The translations under genes and the position numbers were made by a program. A stretch of DNA of 64,000 bases from Amycolatopsis sp. WQ 127309 (GTDB lineage: Bacteria; Actinomycetota; Actinomycetes; Mycobacteriales; Pseudonocardiaceae): NCBI RefSeq assembly GCF_023023025.1, contig NZ_CP095481.1:1488001-1552000 (forward strand), in the 5' to 3' direction. Every line of letters begins with the position of its first letter. The stretch's first letter is position 1. The notes under the pieces are model-generated. The model made no database searches. It saw only the letters and a list, made by a program, of their open reading frames with translations, and had not been told where the DNA came from. Shown here piece by piece: positions 8,657-16,836 of the stretch.

Positions 8657-9453
8657 GCTTCTTCAGCCTCGACTGTCTCCGCCGTCTCGGCGATCATGAG
8701 TTCCCCTGCCCTTTCGGCGAGTATTTCCCTGGCTTCGGCGGAAATCCCGTCGTCGGTGACGACGACGTCGGCCTCGTCCAGGTCGGCGATCGTCGAGATG
8801 CCGACGGTGCCCCACTTGGTGTGGTCGGCGAGCACGACCAGCTTGCGCCCGGCCTCGACCAGCGCGCGATCGGTCTCGCTCTCGGTCAGGTTCGGCGTCG
8901 TGAACCCCGGCCCGTCGGACATCCCGTGCACGCCGAGGAAGACGACGTCGAGGTGCAGCGACCGCAGGCTGTGCACGGCGACCGGCCCGACCAGCGCGTC
9001 CGACGGCGTCCGCACGCCGCCGGTGAGCACGACGGTGCGATCCGGCTGCGTCGACCCGCGCAGGACGTCCGCGACCTGGATCGAGTTGGTCACGATGGTG
9101 AGCCCGGAGATCGCGTCGAGCGCCCGCGCGAGCGTCCATGTGGTGGTGCCGGCGGAGATGCCGATCGCGGTGCCCGGCCGGACGAGGTTCGCCGCGAGCT
9201 CGGCGATCGCTTCCTTCTGCGTGCGCTGGCGGACGGACTTGGCCTCGAAACCGGGTTCGTCGGTGCTCTTGCCGACGATCGACGTGGCACCGCCGTAGAC
9301 TTTCTCGACGAGCCCGCGCCCGGCGAGGACGTCCAGGTCGCGGCGCACCGTCATGTCGGACACGCCCAACCTGGTCACGAGGTCACTGACCCGGACCGCA
9401 CCGGTCCGGCGTGCCTCTTCCAGGATCACCGCCTGTCGCTGACGCGCCAGCAC
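8653..9453 (-). CDS. DeoR/GlpR-family sugar-responsive repressor
   Basis: 266-residue transcription regulator. The N-terminal DeoR helix-turn-helix (about residues 3-58; LVTRLGVSDMTVRRDLDVL) is followed by a DeoRC sensor domain of ribose-isomerase-like fold. The latter has the phosphate-binding ISAGTTTWTLA segment and the DKTKW-like ADHTKWG near the end. It overlaps galT by four bases and very likely controls it in response to a phosphorylated sugar. It starts at ATG 9453, directly after an AT-richer spacer that would hold the promoter. Confidence 0.92.
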   Translation of the reverse strand: MLARQRQAVILEEARRTGAVRVSDLVTRLGVSDMTVRRDLDVLAGRGLVEKVYGGATSIVGKSTDEPGFEAKSVRQRTQKEAIAELAANLVRPGTAIGISAGTTTWTLARALDAISGLTIVTNSIQVADVLRGSTQPDRTVVLTGGVRTPSDALVGPVAVHSLRSLHLDVVFLGVHGMSDGPGFTTPNLTESETDRALVEAGRKLVVLADHTKWGTVGISTIADLDEADVVVTDDGISAEAREILAERAGELMIAETAETVEAEEA

Positions 9454-9553
9454 CGTTCACTCCGTCCCGAGTCGGCTCCCCAACCACACAAAATCCTACA
9501 CGATTCAACACGGTATCCGCTGAGGCGATCGGGGTGAACTTTGAAACACCAGG

Positions 9554-10007
9554 TCACAGGCCGGGAGCCAGAAGGGGCAGCAGAACACCCCAGCCGAACA
9601 ACACCACCACCGGCGACACGAGCGCAACCCGCCGGCCGCGCGGCAACGCGTCGGAGGTGACCAGCGCGGCCAGCACGTAACAGGCCGCGACCATGGCGAC
9701 GTACACCGCGAGCGGCCAGGTCCACACGTCGCTCAGCGTCGTCGTCAGGGCCAACGCGACCAGCCGGCCCGCCGAGTGCGACCTGCCACGCTCCGCGGAC
9801 GCGGGCCACCCCCATGACCGCCCAGGCGAACAGGACGGCGGCCAGCACCACGAGCGGGACCAGTACGAACGGGAGGAGGACGCAGCTGCCTCCGGTGCAC
9901 CAGCCGGTCGTCGGCACCTGCGTCACGGTCACCGCCGCGACCACGCCGGCTCCCCCGGCGGCCAGGCATCGACGCAGCAGCATGCGCCGATCCTGGCCGG
10001 ACACCAC
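9554..10007 (-). pseudogene. Small membrane protein gene interrupted by an apparent +1 frameshift
   Basis: Two reading frames together give a plausible 150-residue membrane protein. The first, from GTG 10007 (or ATG 9983), encodes two hydrophobic segments and ends well-behaved at GAWQVAL. The second, overlapping at about 9755-9770, continues with AGRLVALALTTTLSDVWTW and two more hydrophobic segments to a stop at 9554. Removing one G from the run GGCGGG near 9770 joins them. Beyond that point the first frame becomes Arg-rich and unlike protein. This could be real decay, a sequencing error or a programmed shift. No family was recognised. Confidence 0.55.
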
Positions 10008-10040
10008 GGCGGCCGTCCCGCGAGTTACCCGACTGCGACC

Positions 10041-11459
10041 TCAGCCGGGCGCGCCCGGCAGCCGGATCGTCATCAGCGCACCGCCCTCCGGCGCCCGCGC
10101 GGCGTACACCGCCCCGCCGTGGCGCTCGGCCGCGTGCTTGACGATCGCGAGGCCGAGCCCCGAACCGGGCAGCGTCCGCGCCTCCGACGAGCGGTAGAAG
10201 CGGTCGAACACCTTCGGCAGGTCCTCCTCGGCGATGCCCGGGCCGGCGTCCGCCACCTCGACCACCGCCGTGCCGTCGCCGAGCGGGTAGAGCCGCACCC
10301 AGACCGTCGCGTCCGGCGGCGAGAACTTCACCGCGTTGTCCAGCAGGTTCAGGACGGCGCGTTCGATCGAGCTGTTGTCCCCGGTGAGCACCCACGGCTG
10401 CAGCGAGACGTCGAAGTTGATCTCGCCCGCGCGGCGCCGCGCCCGGTCCAGCGCGCGCTCGACGACGTCCAGCAGCTCGACGCGCTCGAAGCGTTCACGC
10501 GGCTCGTCCTGGCGGGCGAGCTCGACGAGGTCGCCGATGAGCTGGGTCAGCTCGTCGAGCTGGCCGCTGATGTCCGCGACGATGTCGACGCGGTCGGCGT
10601 CCGGCAGCGGCGGCGCGCCCGGCTTGCTCGCGGCGAGCAGCAGCTCGAGGTTGGTGCGCAACGACGTCAACGGCGTCCGCAGCTCGTGGCCCGCGTCCGC
10701 GACCAGCTGGCGCTGCCGCTCCTGCGAGTCCGCGACCGTGCCGAGCATGGTGTTGAACGTCTGGGTGAGGCGGGCCAGCTCGTCGTCACCGCTGACCGGG
10801 ATCGGCCGCAGGTCGCCGGTCTTGGAGACGCGCTCGGCGGCCGACGTCAGCCGGTCGACCGGGCGCAGGCCGGCGCGCGCGACCGCGGTGCCCGCCGCGG
10901 CGGCGACCAGGATGCCCGCGCCGCCGATCAGGAACAGCACCAGCGCGAGCTCGTTCAGCGTGCGCTTGGTCGGGCCCATCGACTGGGCCAGCACGATGGC
11001 CTCGCCGTGCCCGGAGGGCAGCGCGACGACCCGGCTGTCCGTGTGGAAGTCCGTCCGCAGCGACTGCGCGGAATCGCCGTTGGCGACGTCGAGCTCCCGC
11101 TGGTCGAACGGCGGGGCCGAGCTCGACAGCGGGTAGGTCATCACGGCGTGCTGGACGTCGGGGGCGGCGTTGAGCTGCCCGATCTGCAGGTCCGCGCTCG
11201 CCAGGAAGGCGCCGGGGACCTGCCGCAGCTCGGTCTGCACCTGCGGCGAGTTGACCGCCGCCTCGGCGCGCGCGACGAGGCCGTCGTCCAGCTGCTGGTA
11301 GAGGTTGCTGCTGACGACCATGTACGCGCCGAGGGAGACCAGCGCGACGGCGCCCGCCACGCAAGCCGCGGCGAGCAGCGTCACCCGGCCGCGCAGGGAG
11401 AACCGGCGCGTACCCCAGCGGGTGCCGCGCGGGTCCTCCTCCCCGGGAGGGTCGATCAC
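10041..11459 (-). CDS. mprB: Sensor histidine kinase MprB
   Basis: 472-residue envelope-stress sensor kinase. A membrane helix at about 26-50 and another at about 170-195 enclose an extracytoplasmic sensor domain. A HAMP linker follows, then the HisKA domain with phospho-acceptor H258 ([11 protein letters not shown]) and an HATPase domain with N, G1 and G2 boxes ([26 protein letters not shown]). The GTG start overlaps the mprA stop. In mycobacteria MprB with MprA answers detergent and envelope stress, in part through the extracytoplasmic chaperone DnaK and HtrA/PepD; an htrA gene lies just downstream here. Confidence 0.93.
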   Translation of the reverse strand: MIDPPGEEDPRGTRWGTRRFSLRGRVTLLAAACVAGAVALVSLGAYMVVSSNLYQQLDDGLVARAEAAVNSPQVQTELRQVPGAFLASADLQIGQLNAAPDVQHAVMTYPLSSSAPPFDQRELDVANGDSAQSLRTDFHTDSRVVALPSGHGEAIVLAQSMGPTKRTLNELALVLFLIGGAGILVAAAAGTAVARAGLRPVDRLTSAAERVSKTGDLRPIPVSGDDELARLTQTFNTMLGTVADSQERQRQLVADAGHELRTPLTSLRTNLELLLAASKPGAPPLPDADRVDIVADISGQLDELTQLIGDLVELARQDEPRERFERVELLDVVERALDRARRRAGEINFDVSLQPWVLTGDNSSIERAVLNLLDNAVKFSPPDATVWVRLYPLGDGTAVVEVADAGPGIAEEDLPKVFDRFYRSSEARTLPGSGLGLAIVKHAAERHGGAVYAARAPEGGALMTIRLPGAPG

Positions 11460-12148
11460 GGCGGGGTTTCCCTCAGGACGTAACCCACCCCCCGCACCGT
11501 GTGGATCAGCCTCGGCTCCGCTTCGGCCTCCGTCTTGCGGCGCAAATAGCCGACGTAGACCTCCAGGGCGTTGCCCGACGTCGGGAAGTCGTAACCCCAT
11601 ACTTCCTCCAGTATCCGGCCCCGCGTGAGGACGTGCTTCGGGTAGGAAAGGAACAGCTCCAGCAGTGCGAACTCGGTCCGGGTCAGGCTGATCTCGCGGC
11701 CGCCGCGGCGGACCTCGCGCGTGCCCGGGTCGAGGGTGAGGTCCGCGAAGGACAGTGTCTCGGACGCCTGACCGTTGGGCCCCTCCGGGACGGCGCGGCG
11801 CAGCAGCGCGCGCAGCCGGGCGAGCAGCTCCTCGAGCGCGAACGGTTTCGGCAGGTAGTCGTCGGCGCCGGCGTCCAGCCCGGACACCCGGTCCGAGACG
11901 GTGTCGCGGGCCGTCAGCACGAGGATCGGCAGGTCGTCGCCGGTGCTGCGCAGGCGGCGGGCGACCTCCAGGCCGTCGAGCCGCGGCATCATGACGTCCA
12001 GGACCATCGCGTCCGGCCGGTTGGCGATGATCGCCTCCAGCGCCTGCGCACCGTCGCTGGCCAGCTCGACCTGGTAGCCGTTGAACTCCAGGGACCGCCG
12101 GAGCGAATCACGGACGGCGCGGTCGTCGTCCACCACAAGGATGCGCAT
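11456..12148 (-). CDS. mprA: Response regulator MprA
   Basis: 230-residue OmpR-family response regulator. The receiver domain has D7-D9, phospho-acceptor D51 ([12 protein letters not shown]), Thr in VLTARD and Lys in PKPFALEE. The winged-helix output domain ends in [15 protein letters not shown]. Long stretches closely match the mycobacterial MprA sequence I recall. It is coupled to mprB by a stop/start overlap. A paired CTNAG-type repeat and an adjacent palindrome upstream suggest autoregulation. Confidence 0.95.
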   Translation of the reverse strand: MRILVVDDDRAVRDSLRRSLEFNGYQVELASDGAQALEAIIANRPDAMVLDVMMPRLDGLEVARRLRSTGDDLPILVLTARDTVSDRVSGLDAGADDYLPKPFALEELLARLRALLRRAVPEGPNGQASETLSFADLTLDPGTREVRRGGREISLTRTEFALLELFLSYPKHVLTRGRILEEVWGYDFPTSGNALEVYVGYLRRKTEAEAEPRLIHTVRGVGYVLRETPP

Positions 12149-12161
12149 GGCGACAGTTTTA

Positions 12162-12186
12162 CTCAGCGTGCTGAGACTCGCCTAAG
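12162..12186 (-). promoter_or_regulatory. Putative MprA autoregulatory site upstream of mprA
   Basis: GCTGAG (12170-12175) and CCTAAG (12181-12186) are 11 bp apart, the same geometry as the pair upstream of htrA. The first unit is also half of a 14-bp inverted repeat, CTCAGC-GT-GCTGAG (12162-12175). The block lies 14-38 bp before the mprA start codon. Confidence 0.45.
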
Positions 12187-12216
12187 AACACACACAGAAC
12201 ACACAAAGAGTTTCTC

Positions 12217-12825
12217 TCACTCCGGACCACGCGCGACCGGCGCGTTCCAGTGCCGCCAGAGCGCGACCATCCGCACGGCCACCACGGCCGCGGCCGCCAC
12301 GACGGTGACCGGCCCCTCGGGCAGTCGCAGAGCGTGACCGACGGCGACGAGCACCGAGCCGGCCAGCGCGGCCACGGCGTAGATCTCCTTCCGCAGGACC
12401 AGCGGGATTTCCCGGAGCAGCAGGTCGCGCACGGCGCCACCGCCGATCCCGGTCGTCATGCCGATCAAGCACGCGGCGTAGACGGTCGCGCCGGCGTTGA
12501 GCGCGATGGTCGTCCCGGCGGTGGCGAACACGCCGAGCCCGAGCGCGTCGGCGAGCAGCACGCCGCGCCGCAGCCGCGCGACCTGCGGGTGGAAGGCGAA
12601 CACGACGAGCGCCGTCACCGCGCAGACGGCGAGGTAGGGCCAGTTCCGCAGCGTCGTCGGCGGGTGGATGCCGAGCAGGACGTCCCGGATGACCCCACCG
12701 CCGAGCGCGGTGGTGAGCCCGACCACGACGACGCCGAAGACGTCGAGCCGGGCCCGCACGGCGGCCAGCGCCCCGGACGCCGCGAAGGCGACGAGCCCGA
12801 GGAACTCCAGCGCCGTGAGCAGCAT
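12217..12825 (-). CDS. TRIC-family cation channel protein (UPF0126)
   Basis: 202-residue membrane protein with seven hydrophobic segments and internal duplication. The two halves carry the family signatures GLTTALGGGVIRDVLLG and GMTTGIGGGAVRDLLL, whose glycines kink the pore helices. Members form trimeric cation (K+) channels. It lies one base before the LuxR-type response regulator gene on the same strand, so they may share a transcript. The C-terminal tail is short and polar. Confidence 0.93.
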   Translation of the reverse strand: MLLTALEFLGLVAFAASGALAAVRARLDVFGVVVVGLTTALGGGVIRDVLLGIHPPTTLRNWPYLAVCAVTALVVFAFHPQVARLRRGVLLADALGLGVFATAGTTIALNAGATVYAACLIGMTTGIGGGAVRDLLLREIPLVLRKEIYAVAALAGSVLVAVGHALRLPEGPVTVVAAAAVVAVRMVALWRHWNAPVARGPE

Positions 12826-13494
12826 CTATTGGTCGAGCAGGCCACCGCGGTAGGCCAGCAGCGCGGCCTGCACGCGGTTGGCCGCCCCGATCTTGGAGAG
12901 CACGGCGGAGACGTACCCCTTGACGGTGGCCTCGGACAGGTGGAGCCGCCCACCGATCTCGGCGTTGCTGAGACCCTGCCCGATCAACGCGACGACCTCG
13001 CGTTCCCGTTCGGACAGCGAGGCGAGCAGCTTGCGAGCCGGCTGAGCAGCGCGTTGTTCGTCCCGGTGCGACTGCACCATCCGCGCGGCCACCCCCGGAT
13101 CGAGGACGGCGCCGCCTTTGGCCAGGTCACGCACGGCCCGGAGCAACGCGGCGGGGTCGATGTCCTTGAGCAGGAAGCCGTTGGCCCCGAGCCGCAGCGC
13201 GAGGCTCACGTATTCGTCGATGTCGAAGGTGGTCAGCATGGCGACGGTGGGCGGATCGGGCAGCGCGAGGATGGCCCGCAGCGCCCGGATGCCATCGTCG
13301 GGTGCGCGCATCTTGATGTCGAGAAGGGCCACGTCAGGGTGATAACGGCGGGCGACTTCCACCGCGGATCTGCCGTCGCTCGCCTCGCCCACGATCTCGA
13401 TGTCCTGGGCCCCGGACATCATCGCGCGCAACCCCGAGCGCACCAGTTCCTCGTCGTCGGCGAACATGAGCTTGATCAACGAAGCCCTCCGCAA
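12826..13494 (-). CDS. NarL/LuxR-family response regulator (no kinase adjacent)
   Basis: 222-residue regulator. The receiver domain has D13-D14, phospho-acceptor D59 (VALLDIKM), Thr in MLTTF and Lys in LLKDI. The C-terminal LuxR helix-turn-helix (about 158-215) reads LSEREREVVALIGQGLSNAE. No histidine kinase gene is adjacent, so its partner is elsewhere. The true start may be an internal one near residue 8-10, since the receiver fold begins at IKLMFADDE. It is the promoter-proximal gene of the pair with the TRIC channel. Confidence 0.9.
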   Translation of the reverse strand: MRRASLIKLMFADDEELVRSGLRAMMSGAQDIEIVGEASDGRSAVEVARRYHPDVALLDIKMRAPDDGIRALRAILALPDPPTVAMLTTFDIDEYVSLALRLGANGFLLKDIDPAALLRAVRDLAKGGAVLDPGVAARMVQSHRDEQRAAQPARKLLASLSEREREVVALIGQGLSNAEIGGRLHLSEATVKGYVSAVLSKIGAANRVQAALLAYRGGLLDQ

Positions 13495-13741
13495 CAGCCA
13501 GTAGGAGGCGGCTCCCCGCGTCCCGTTAACGAAGGTTACCTACTGTTGTTCAGCAGTTCGAAACCAGACACGACCAGGTGAGCTGCTGGTCCGACCAGGT
13601 CAGGTGCGGTTAGCCCACCCAGGGCGTGTAGGGCCGCGGTCAGAACCACTCAGTCGGGTGACGACGTAGGTCGGGTTACTCCATCCGTGCCCCTGCGCCA
13701 GCGCGTGTCCCGGGCCCGGTACGCTGAGGCTGGCAGTACAC

Positions 13742-13814
13742 GCCCTCGTAGCTCAGGGGATAGAGCACCGCTCTCCTAAAGCGGGTGTCGCAGGTTCGAA
13801 TCCTGCCGGGGGCA
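13742..13814 (+). tRNA. tRNA-Arg (anticodon CCT)
   Basis: A 73-nt cloverleaf can be folded. The acceptor arm GCCCTCG pairs with CGGGGGC, with one G-U pair. The D arm is GCTC..GAGC, the anticodon arm CCGCT-CTCCTAA-AGCGG and the T arm is closed around GGTTCGAATCC. The 7-nt anticodon loop centres on CCT, reading AGG. CCA is not encoded. It sits at the left edge of the conflict-type island; tRNA 3' ends are common integration sites, but no second copy of its 3' end was seen in the window. Confidence 0.97.
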
Positions 13815-14299
13815 CTCCACTCACCAGACTCGCGCGTCGGCGACGACGCTCTTCGAGCGACCCGTGCGGCGGCTTCAAGCCGGCGGAAGATCGCCCGAGT
13901 CCAACGTGGCCTCTGGACGCAACCGTCGCACCCGGACCGTTGCCCAAGTACGCGGTTCTCCCTTTGGCCGACGTCGACACTGCCCCGTGAAGAGCGCGTT
14001 TCACACCGAGCCGGTCCAATATCCACCCATCGTTCCGCCGACGCGGTGATCACTGAACACCGCCCTCACGTGCGACGTGTCCGGGCCACCATTCACGGCA
14101 CCGCGGTTAACCGACACCACGTCGACAGGAACGGCGGCGCCGAATGGGCCGCATTCAGGCCAAGCGCCGTTCTGGACAATTACTTGACAGATTTCGAAAC
14201 TCTCGACGGAAGCACATCGCGACCGCTAGGCTACCGTGCTGCTGAGTCGATCACGGCGAGGGAGCGTTCGCGATTCACCCATCCAAATTCACGACGAGC
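13815..14299. other. Gene-free stretch between tRNA-Arg and the first island gene
   Basis: About 485 bp with no supportable gene. Reading frames here are short or run through from neighbouring genes with unlikely composition. The right part (about 14160-14240) is richer in A and T than the surroundings and probably holds the operon A promoter. Confidence 0.6.
14203..14232 (+). promoter_or_regulatory. Candidate housekeeping promoter of operon A
   Basis: TCGACG (14203-14208) and TAGGCT (14227-14232) are 18 bp apart and fit the loose -35 and -10 patterns of actinomycete main-sigma promoters. The -10-like box is 67 bp upstream of the TTG start of the vWA gene. An unpaired TTGACA also lies at 14184-14189. 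Prediction only. Confidence 0.3.
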
Positions 14300-15265
14300 T
14301 TGGTTGCGGCAACGGCCTCGCGACCACGACGTGCTGCTGTCATCTGCGCGGTCGTCCTCTTTTCACTGTTCGGCCAACTTCCTTTCGCCACGGCGCAGAC
14401 GATCGAGGCGAACCCGCCTTGGCCGGCTCACTGCCCCTTGCGCATCGGCCTGCTCATCGACCAGTCGAGTTCCATGGAACCCAGGTTCGACGAAGTCCGC
14501 GAGGCGGCGAGTAACGTCGTCGATGCGCTGCGCGACAAACACTCCGAAGTCTCGATCATCGACTTCGGCACGGACGCCCGAGTCGTCAGGTCAGCGGTCG
14601 ACATCTCCGATGACGATTCCCGCCACCAGCTGAAAGAGCAGATCGGAGACCTCTCGGCCCACGACGGGGACAACGACGGCGCGACGAACTGGGAAGCGGC
14701 GTTCCTCGCCGCGAAAGAGCTCCGGCTCAACGTTGCCGTGCTCATAACCGACGGGTTGCCGAACGTCTACGGAAATCCGGTACAAGAAGGTGACGAAGCC
14801 ATCCCAGCCGCTATTGCGGCGTCCACCCAGCTGAAACGCGACCACACCCGGGTAGCCGGCGTCGGCATCGACCTGGACCAAGTCGGCGCGCGGAATCTCG
14901 CGAGTGTGACGGGCCCGAATGTCGGCCAGGACTATTTCGTCACCGATACCTCCGGGCTGCTGCGGCAGCTCTACGGAATCGTGGCGAGTTCGTGCGGCGT
15001 GACCATCGCCGCGCTGCCCCAGCCGGAACCGCCGGTCTTTCCCTGGGGCAAGGTCCTCCTCGGCACGCTCGGCGGGCTCGTGCTCCTCGCTCTTGTCGCG
15101 TACGCGCTGCACCGGAGGCGCGGTACGAGCGTCAGACCCGCACCGGCCACTGGGGGCGGCGGGAGCGCCAAGGGCGGCCGCATCGACCATTCCGACCTCA
15201 CGAAGCGGGTTCGTGGCATCCGGCCCGACGAGCAGAACACCAACCTTCACAAGGACCAACCATGA
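14300..15265 (+). CDS. Secreted/membrane-anchored vWA-domain protein, first gene of operon A
   Basis: 321 residues. A signal peptide (about 10-33, ending near ATAQ) precedes a von Willebrand factor A domain (about 47-230) with an intact MIDAS: D54-x-S56-x-S58, a Thr near 129 (GATNW) and D151 (LITDG). A C-terminal membrane helix (about 249-270) and a basic cytoplasmic tail follow. vWA domains bind protein ligands through a metal, so this is a plausible outward-facing sensor or scaffold. It starts at TTG; no in-frame GTG or ATG lies between it and the upstream stop at 14243. Its stop overlaps the start of the Hsp70 gene, an unusual pairing of an external protein with a cytosolic chaperone. Confidence 0.85.
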   Translation: MVAATASRPRRAAVICAVVLFSLFGQLPFATAQTIEANPPWPAHCPLRIGLLIDQSSSMEPRFDEVREAASNVVDALRDKHSEVSIIDFGTDARVVRSAVDISDDDSRHQLKEQIGDLSAHDGDNDGATNWEAAFLAAKELRLNVAVLITDGLPNVYGNPVQEGDEAIPAAIAASTQLKRDHTRVAGVGIDLDQVGARNLASVTGPNVGQDYFVTDTSGLLRQLYGIVASSCGVTIAALPQPEPPVFPWGKVLLGTLGGLVLLALVAYALHRRRGTSVRPAPATGGGGSAKGGRIDHSDLTKRVRGIRPDEQNTNLHKDQP

Positions 15266-16836
15266 CCCGACCCGTACTCGGCATCGACCTCGGCACCACC
15301 TACACGTGCGTCGCGCACCTCGACGAGAACGGTCGAGCCACCGTGTTGCCCAACCAGGAGAGCGAACTCACGACACCGTCCGTCGTGTTCTTCGAGGAGA
15401 CAGGCAGCGTCACCGTCGGCAAGTTCGCCAAGAACGAGCTGAAGAACCAGGCGGGTCGCGTGGTCGACCTCATCAAGCGGCACATGGGCGAGGACGGCTA
15501 CACCGTCGAGATCGATGGCGAGGAACGCTACCCCCAGTCGATCTCCGCGGTGATCCTCAAGCAGGTCGTCGAGGATGCGCTCAGCGTCCTCGGTGTCGAC
15601 GTGCCGGCGGACGGCCCGCTCGCGGACGTCGTCATCACGGTGCCCGCCTACTTCGGCGCGGCCGAGCGCCAAGCCACGCGAGACGCCGGTGAGATGGCCC
15701 GCCTGAACGTCGTGAACATCATCAACGAGCCGACCGCGGCCGCCATCGCGTACGGGCTGATCAACCCCGGCGAGGACCGCACCGTGCTGGTGTACGACCT
15801 CGGTGGCGGCACGTTCGACGTCACGATCATCAACGTGTCGCAGAGCGAAATCCGCGTGGTCGCGACGGGTGGCGACCACCGGCTCGGCGGCGCGGACTGG
15901 GACGACCGCCTCATGGACCTGATCAGCGAGAAGTTCCAGGAGCAGCACCCGGACTCCGACCCGAGAGCCGACCTCGACGCGGCGGGCGCCATCGCGCTGC
16001 TCGCCGAGGACGCCAAGAAGGCACTGTCCCGACGGGACACCTACAGCAGCTCGATCGTCGCGCACGGCGAACGCGCCAAGATCGAGATCACCCGCAAGGA
16101 ACTCGAGGAGTGCACTGCCGACCTGCTCGGCCGGACGCTCGACTTCACGCGCGACGTGCTCGGCCACGCCCGGGAAAAGAGCGTGGACCAGATCCACGAG
16201 GTGCTGCTCGTCGGTGGTATGTCGCACTCTCCCGCGGTCAAGCAGCGGCTCGCAGAGGACTTCCCCGACCTGCCGGCGCCGAAGCTCGCCGATCCGGATC
16301 AGATCGTCGCGAAGGGCGCGGCCCTCTTCGCCGCGAGCAGCGTGGCCGAGACGGACGGCTCGCCGTCCTCGATGGGCAGCCTGCCGGGTGGCAAGCCGAT
16401 CCCGAAGATCGTCGACGTCACGTCCAAGGGCTATGGGATCGCCATTGTGCGCGACCCCCGGAACCAGGACGGCGAACGGATCGTCTCGTGGCTGATCCGG
16501 CCCAATGACGAGATCCCCGCATCGCCGCGGGGCACGTTCCGCACCGTCGCCCACGGCCAGGAAATGGTGGAGATCGTGGTCTACGAGTCGAAAACCGACG
16601 TGTTGAGCATCGAGCTGCCGGACAACCTCGAGCTCGTGAAGGGTGACCTGGTCGGGCTGCCGCCGGACCAGCCCGCCGGTCAGCCGCTCGAAGTCTCGTT
16701 CAACCTCCAAGCGGACGGGATCCTGCGGGTCTCCGCGGTCGCGAGCAACGGCAAGGAACTCCGGCTCGAGGCCAAGATCAGTGGTCTGGTGCCGGAGGAG
16801 GTGAAGCGGGCCCCGCTGCCCGCGCTCCAGCGGTGA
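15262..16836 (+). CDS. Divergent Hsp70 (DnaK-like) chaperone A
   Basis: 524 residues against about 610-640 for housekeeping DnaK. The nucleotide-binding domain is complete: [12 protein letters not shown] (7-18), the connect motif [11 protein letters not shown] around E156 and [11 protein letters not shown] around D179, and adenosine motif [11 protein letters not shown] substrate-binding beta-domain follows ([16 protein letters not shown]), but the alpha-helical lid is almost absent, since the protein ends about 30 residues later. It is therefore a specialised chaperone rather than the housekeeping copy. It overlaps the vWA gene upstream and the J-like/Fn3 gene downstream by four bases each. 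A GrpE gene lies at the far end of this locus. Confidence 0.92.
   Translation: MTRPVLGIDLGTTYTCVAHLDENGRATVLPNQESELTTPSVVFFEETGSVTVGKFAKNELKNQAGRVVDLIKRHMGEDGYTVEIDGEERYPQSISAVILKQVVEDALSVLGVDVPADGPLADVVITVPAYFGAAERQATRDAGEMARLNVVNIINEPTAAAIAYGLINPGEDRTVLVYDLGGGTFDVTIINVSQSEIRVVATGGDHRLGGADWDDRLMDLISEKFQEQHPDSDPRADLDAAGAIALLAEDAKKALSRRDTYSSSIVAHGERAKIEITRKELEECTADLLGRTLDFTRDVLGHAREKSVDQIHEVLLVGGMSHSPAVKQRLAEDFPDLPAPKLADPDQIVAKGAALFAASSVAETDGSPSSMGSLPGGKPIPKIVDVTSKGYGIAIVRDPRNQDGERIVSWLIRPNDEIPASPRGTFRTVAHGQEMVEIVVYESKTDVLSIELPDNLELVKGDLVGLPPDQPAGQPLEVSFNLQADGILRVSAVASNGKELRLEAKISGLVPEEVKRAPLPALQR

Noticed and set aside
13742..13814. Duplicated tRNA 3' end as an attachment site
   Set aside because: No second copy of the T-arm/acceptor 3' sequence was noticed downstream, so an att site cannot be supported.
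14184..14189. TTGACA as the -35 box of operon A
   Set aside because: No -10-like hexamer lies 16-19 bp downstream of it; the TCGACG/TAGGCT pair has better spacing.
13785..14633. Plus-strand frame running from the tRNA into the vWA gene
   Set aside because: It starts inside the tRNA, overlaps the vWA gene out of frame and shows no protein-like features.
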